Assembly (NCBI GenBank): GCA_017412445.1
Contig: JAFPYA010000127.1
Coordinates: 1-6,886, forward strand
DNA: 6,886 nt
Source: Clostridia bacterium
GTDB taxonomy: Bacteria; Bacillota; Clostridia; Christensenellales; Aristaeellaceae
Direction of reading: 5' to 3'
The notes beneath the pieces were generated by a model. That model did not search any database and was not told the DNA's origin. It worked only from the letters and a program-made list of their open reading frames with translations. Made by a program: the position numbers and the translations under genes. Shown in pieces: positions 5,899 to 6,886 of this stretch. Each line of letters begins with the position of its first letter. The first letter of the stretch is position 1.

Positions 5899-6886
5899 TT
5901 ATTTTAATTCCACATTAAGACTTGAGCCTGTGGGGAGCTTGGTTACGCGGATTTGCTTGTCTATGCGCCTTTCAAGCTCGCTTCTGTGGGAGATGACGCC
6001 TATCAGGCGCTTGCCCTCGGCGAGCGAGGACAACAGCTCCAGAGCGTTGTTCAGCGCGTTTTCGTCCAGAGTGCCAAAGCCCTCGTCTATGAACAGCGTG
6101 TCAAGGGTGATGCCGCCGCTTTGAGACTGCACCATGTCGCTCAGCCCCAGCGCCAGCGCGAGGGAAGCCATAAAGGATTCGCCGCCGCTCAGCGTGCTTA
6201 CGTCCCTCCACTTGCCGGTCTGACTGTCGAGCACGTCGAGGTCGAGACCGGTCTGGCTTAGGAGGTTCGAAGCGCTCGGCCTGACCCTGAGCGTGAACAT
6301 GCCCTGTGTCAAAGTGTACAGCCTCATGTTTGCGGCGCTAACCACCGCACGGAAATAGAACTGCTGCACGTAGGTTTCAAAGCTGAGCTTCGCGGTCTGC
6401 TTTTTCTGTCCCGAGACGGTGCGGTACACGTCGTCGACGTTAGTCCAGTATTCCTGCTTTTCAAGCCACCTTTGCCTGAGCGCTGAGATCTTTTTCAAGG
6501 CGCTCTCGTTTTTGTTTATCCTGAGATCCGCGCTTCTGAGCTGCTGCTCGCAGGCGGCGGCTTTCTCGCGGGCGGCCTTCGCCTCGCCTTCGACGCCGCC
6601 TGCGTCCTCCCTGCGCTTGCCCTTGAGCGCCTCGGTAAGCATGGCGATCTGGTCCTTTACCGAGGCCGCTTTCTGCCCGTAAAGCCTGATCTCTGCCTCG
6701 ATGGAGTCGATTTTTAGCTGCGGCAGGGCCGAAGCGCGCATATCCTCTGCGGTTTTGAAGCCCGCCGAGCTCAGTTTTTCATTAAACTCCGCTTGATTTC
6801 GGTCTATGTCGGTCTTCAGGCGCTCTATGCCGCTTGCGCGGGTTTCACAGGAGGCGGTTACTTGGGTCAGGCGCATTTTGTGGGCG
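5899..6886 (-). CDS. sbcC: SbcC, ATPase subunit of the SbcCD nuclease (C-terminal part)
   Basis: SMC-like ATPase that partners the SbcD nuclease (bacterial Rad50-Mre11) in opening hairpins and processing blocked double-strand ends. The frame is open to the right edge, so the N-terminal Walker A lobe and the zinc hook are outside; the ATG at 6876 is internal. The visible 328 residues begin with a charged, heptad-like coiled coil (about 6886-6450), the descending arm, then the C-terminal ATPase lobe. The ABC signature LSGGE is at 6192-6178, preceded by DVST and followed by SFMASLALALGLSD. Walker B LFIDE is at 6096-6082, the D-loop GTLDE just after it, and the switch His in VISHRSEL at 5988-5986. 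All key C-lobe residues are present, so it looks intact. A typical SbcC is about 1000 residues, so about a third is seen. sbcD would be expected further right. Confidence 0.93.
   Translation of the reverse strand, partial: AHKMRLTQVTASCETRASGIERLKTDIDRNQAEFNEKLSSAGFKTAEDMRASALPQLKIDSIEAEIRLYGQKAASVKDQIAMLTEALKGKRREDAGGVEGEAKAAREKAAACEQQLRSADLRINKNESALKKISALRQRWLEKQEYWTNVDDVYRTVSGQKKQTAKLSFETYVQQFYFRAVVSAANMRLYTLTQGMFTLRVRPSASNLLSQTGLDLDVLDSQTGKWRDVSTLSGGESFMASLALALGLSDMVQSQSGGITLDTLFIDEGFGTLDENALNNALELLSSLAEGKRLIGVISHRSELERRIDKQIRVTKLPTGSSLNVELK

Noticed and set aside
4920..5918. Plus-strand open frame of 332 codons opposite the secreted-protein gene
   Set aside because: It reads through the minus-strand terminator and both flanking intergenic gaps and has no ribosome binding site. 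The minus-strand gene has a signal peptide and AGGAGG.

Overview
The window is GC-rich (my estimate is high 50s percent). It carries five protein-coding genes, two of them cut by the window edges, and looks like a chromosomal segment of a Gram-positive member of the Clostridia, probably gut-associated. The evidence is the AGGAGG-type ribosome binding sites, a UUG-started RNase R, an oligoendopeptidase F, an SbcC ATPase, and a signal-peptide protein of a type I recall from clostridial genomes. The genus-level assignment is inference. I see no tRNA, rRNA, CRISPR array, transposase, phage gene or attachment site.

Left part, + strand. Positions 3-845 are the 3' end of a very acidic, Glu-rich and Tyr-rich protein of unknown function, probably exported. 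A perfect 10-bp hairpin (864-893) with a short T-run separates it from rnr (914-3100), which encodes ribonuclease R. A strong intrinsic terminator (3106-3137) ends rnr and also sits between the convergent genes.

Right part, - strand, read from right to left. The C-terminal 328 residues of SbcC (5899-6886) come first. After a 64-bp gap with no visible terminator comes a secreted two-domain protein of unknown function (4989-5834), so the two may be co-transcribed. A terminator (4948-4970) follows, then a tentative promoter (4917-4945) for pepF (3141-4889), an M3-family zinc oligopeptidase.

The recognised genes are housekeeping: RNA turnover (rnr), peptide degradation (pepF) and repair of hairpin or blocked DNA ends (sbcC). 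They do not form one pathway. The two unknown proteins, one acidic and one secreted, are the least explained content. I found no convincing new multi-gene system. The findings are modest: an extreme composition and codon bias in the first gene, a hairpin crowding the rnr ribosome binding site, a degenerate first cold-shock domain in RNase R, and start-site and terminator details. Stretches between genes are all under 100 bases and are accounted for by terminators, a promoter candidate and ribosome binding sites.
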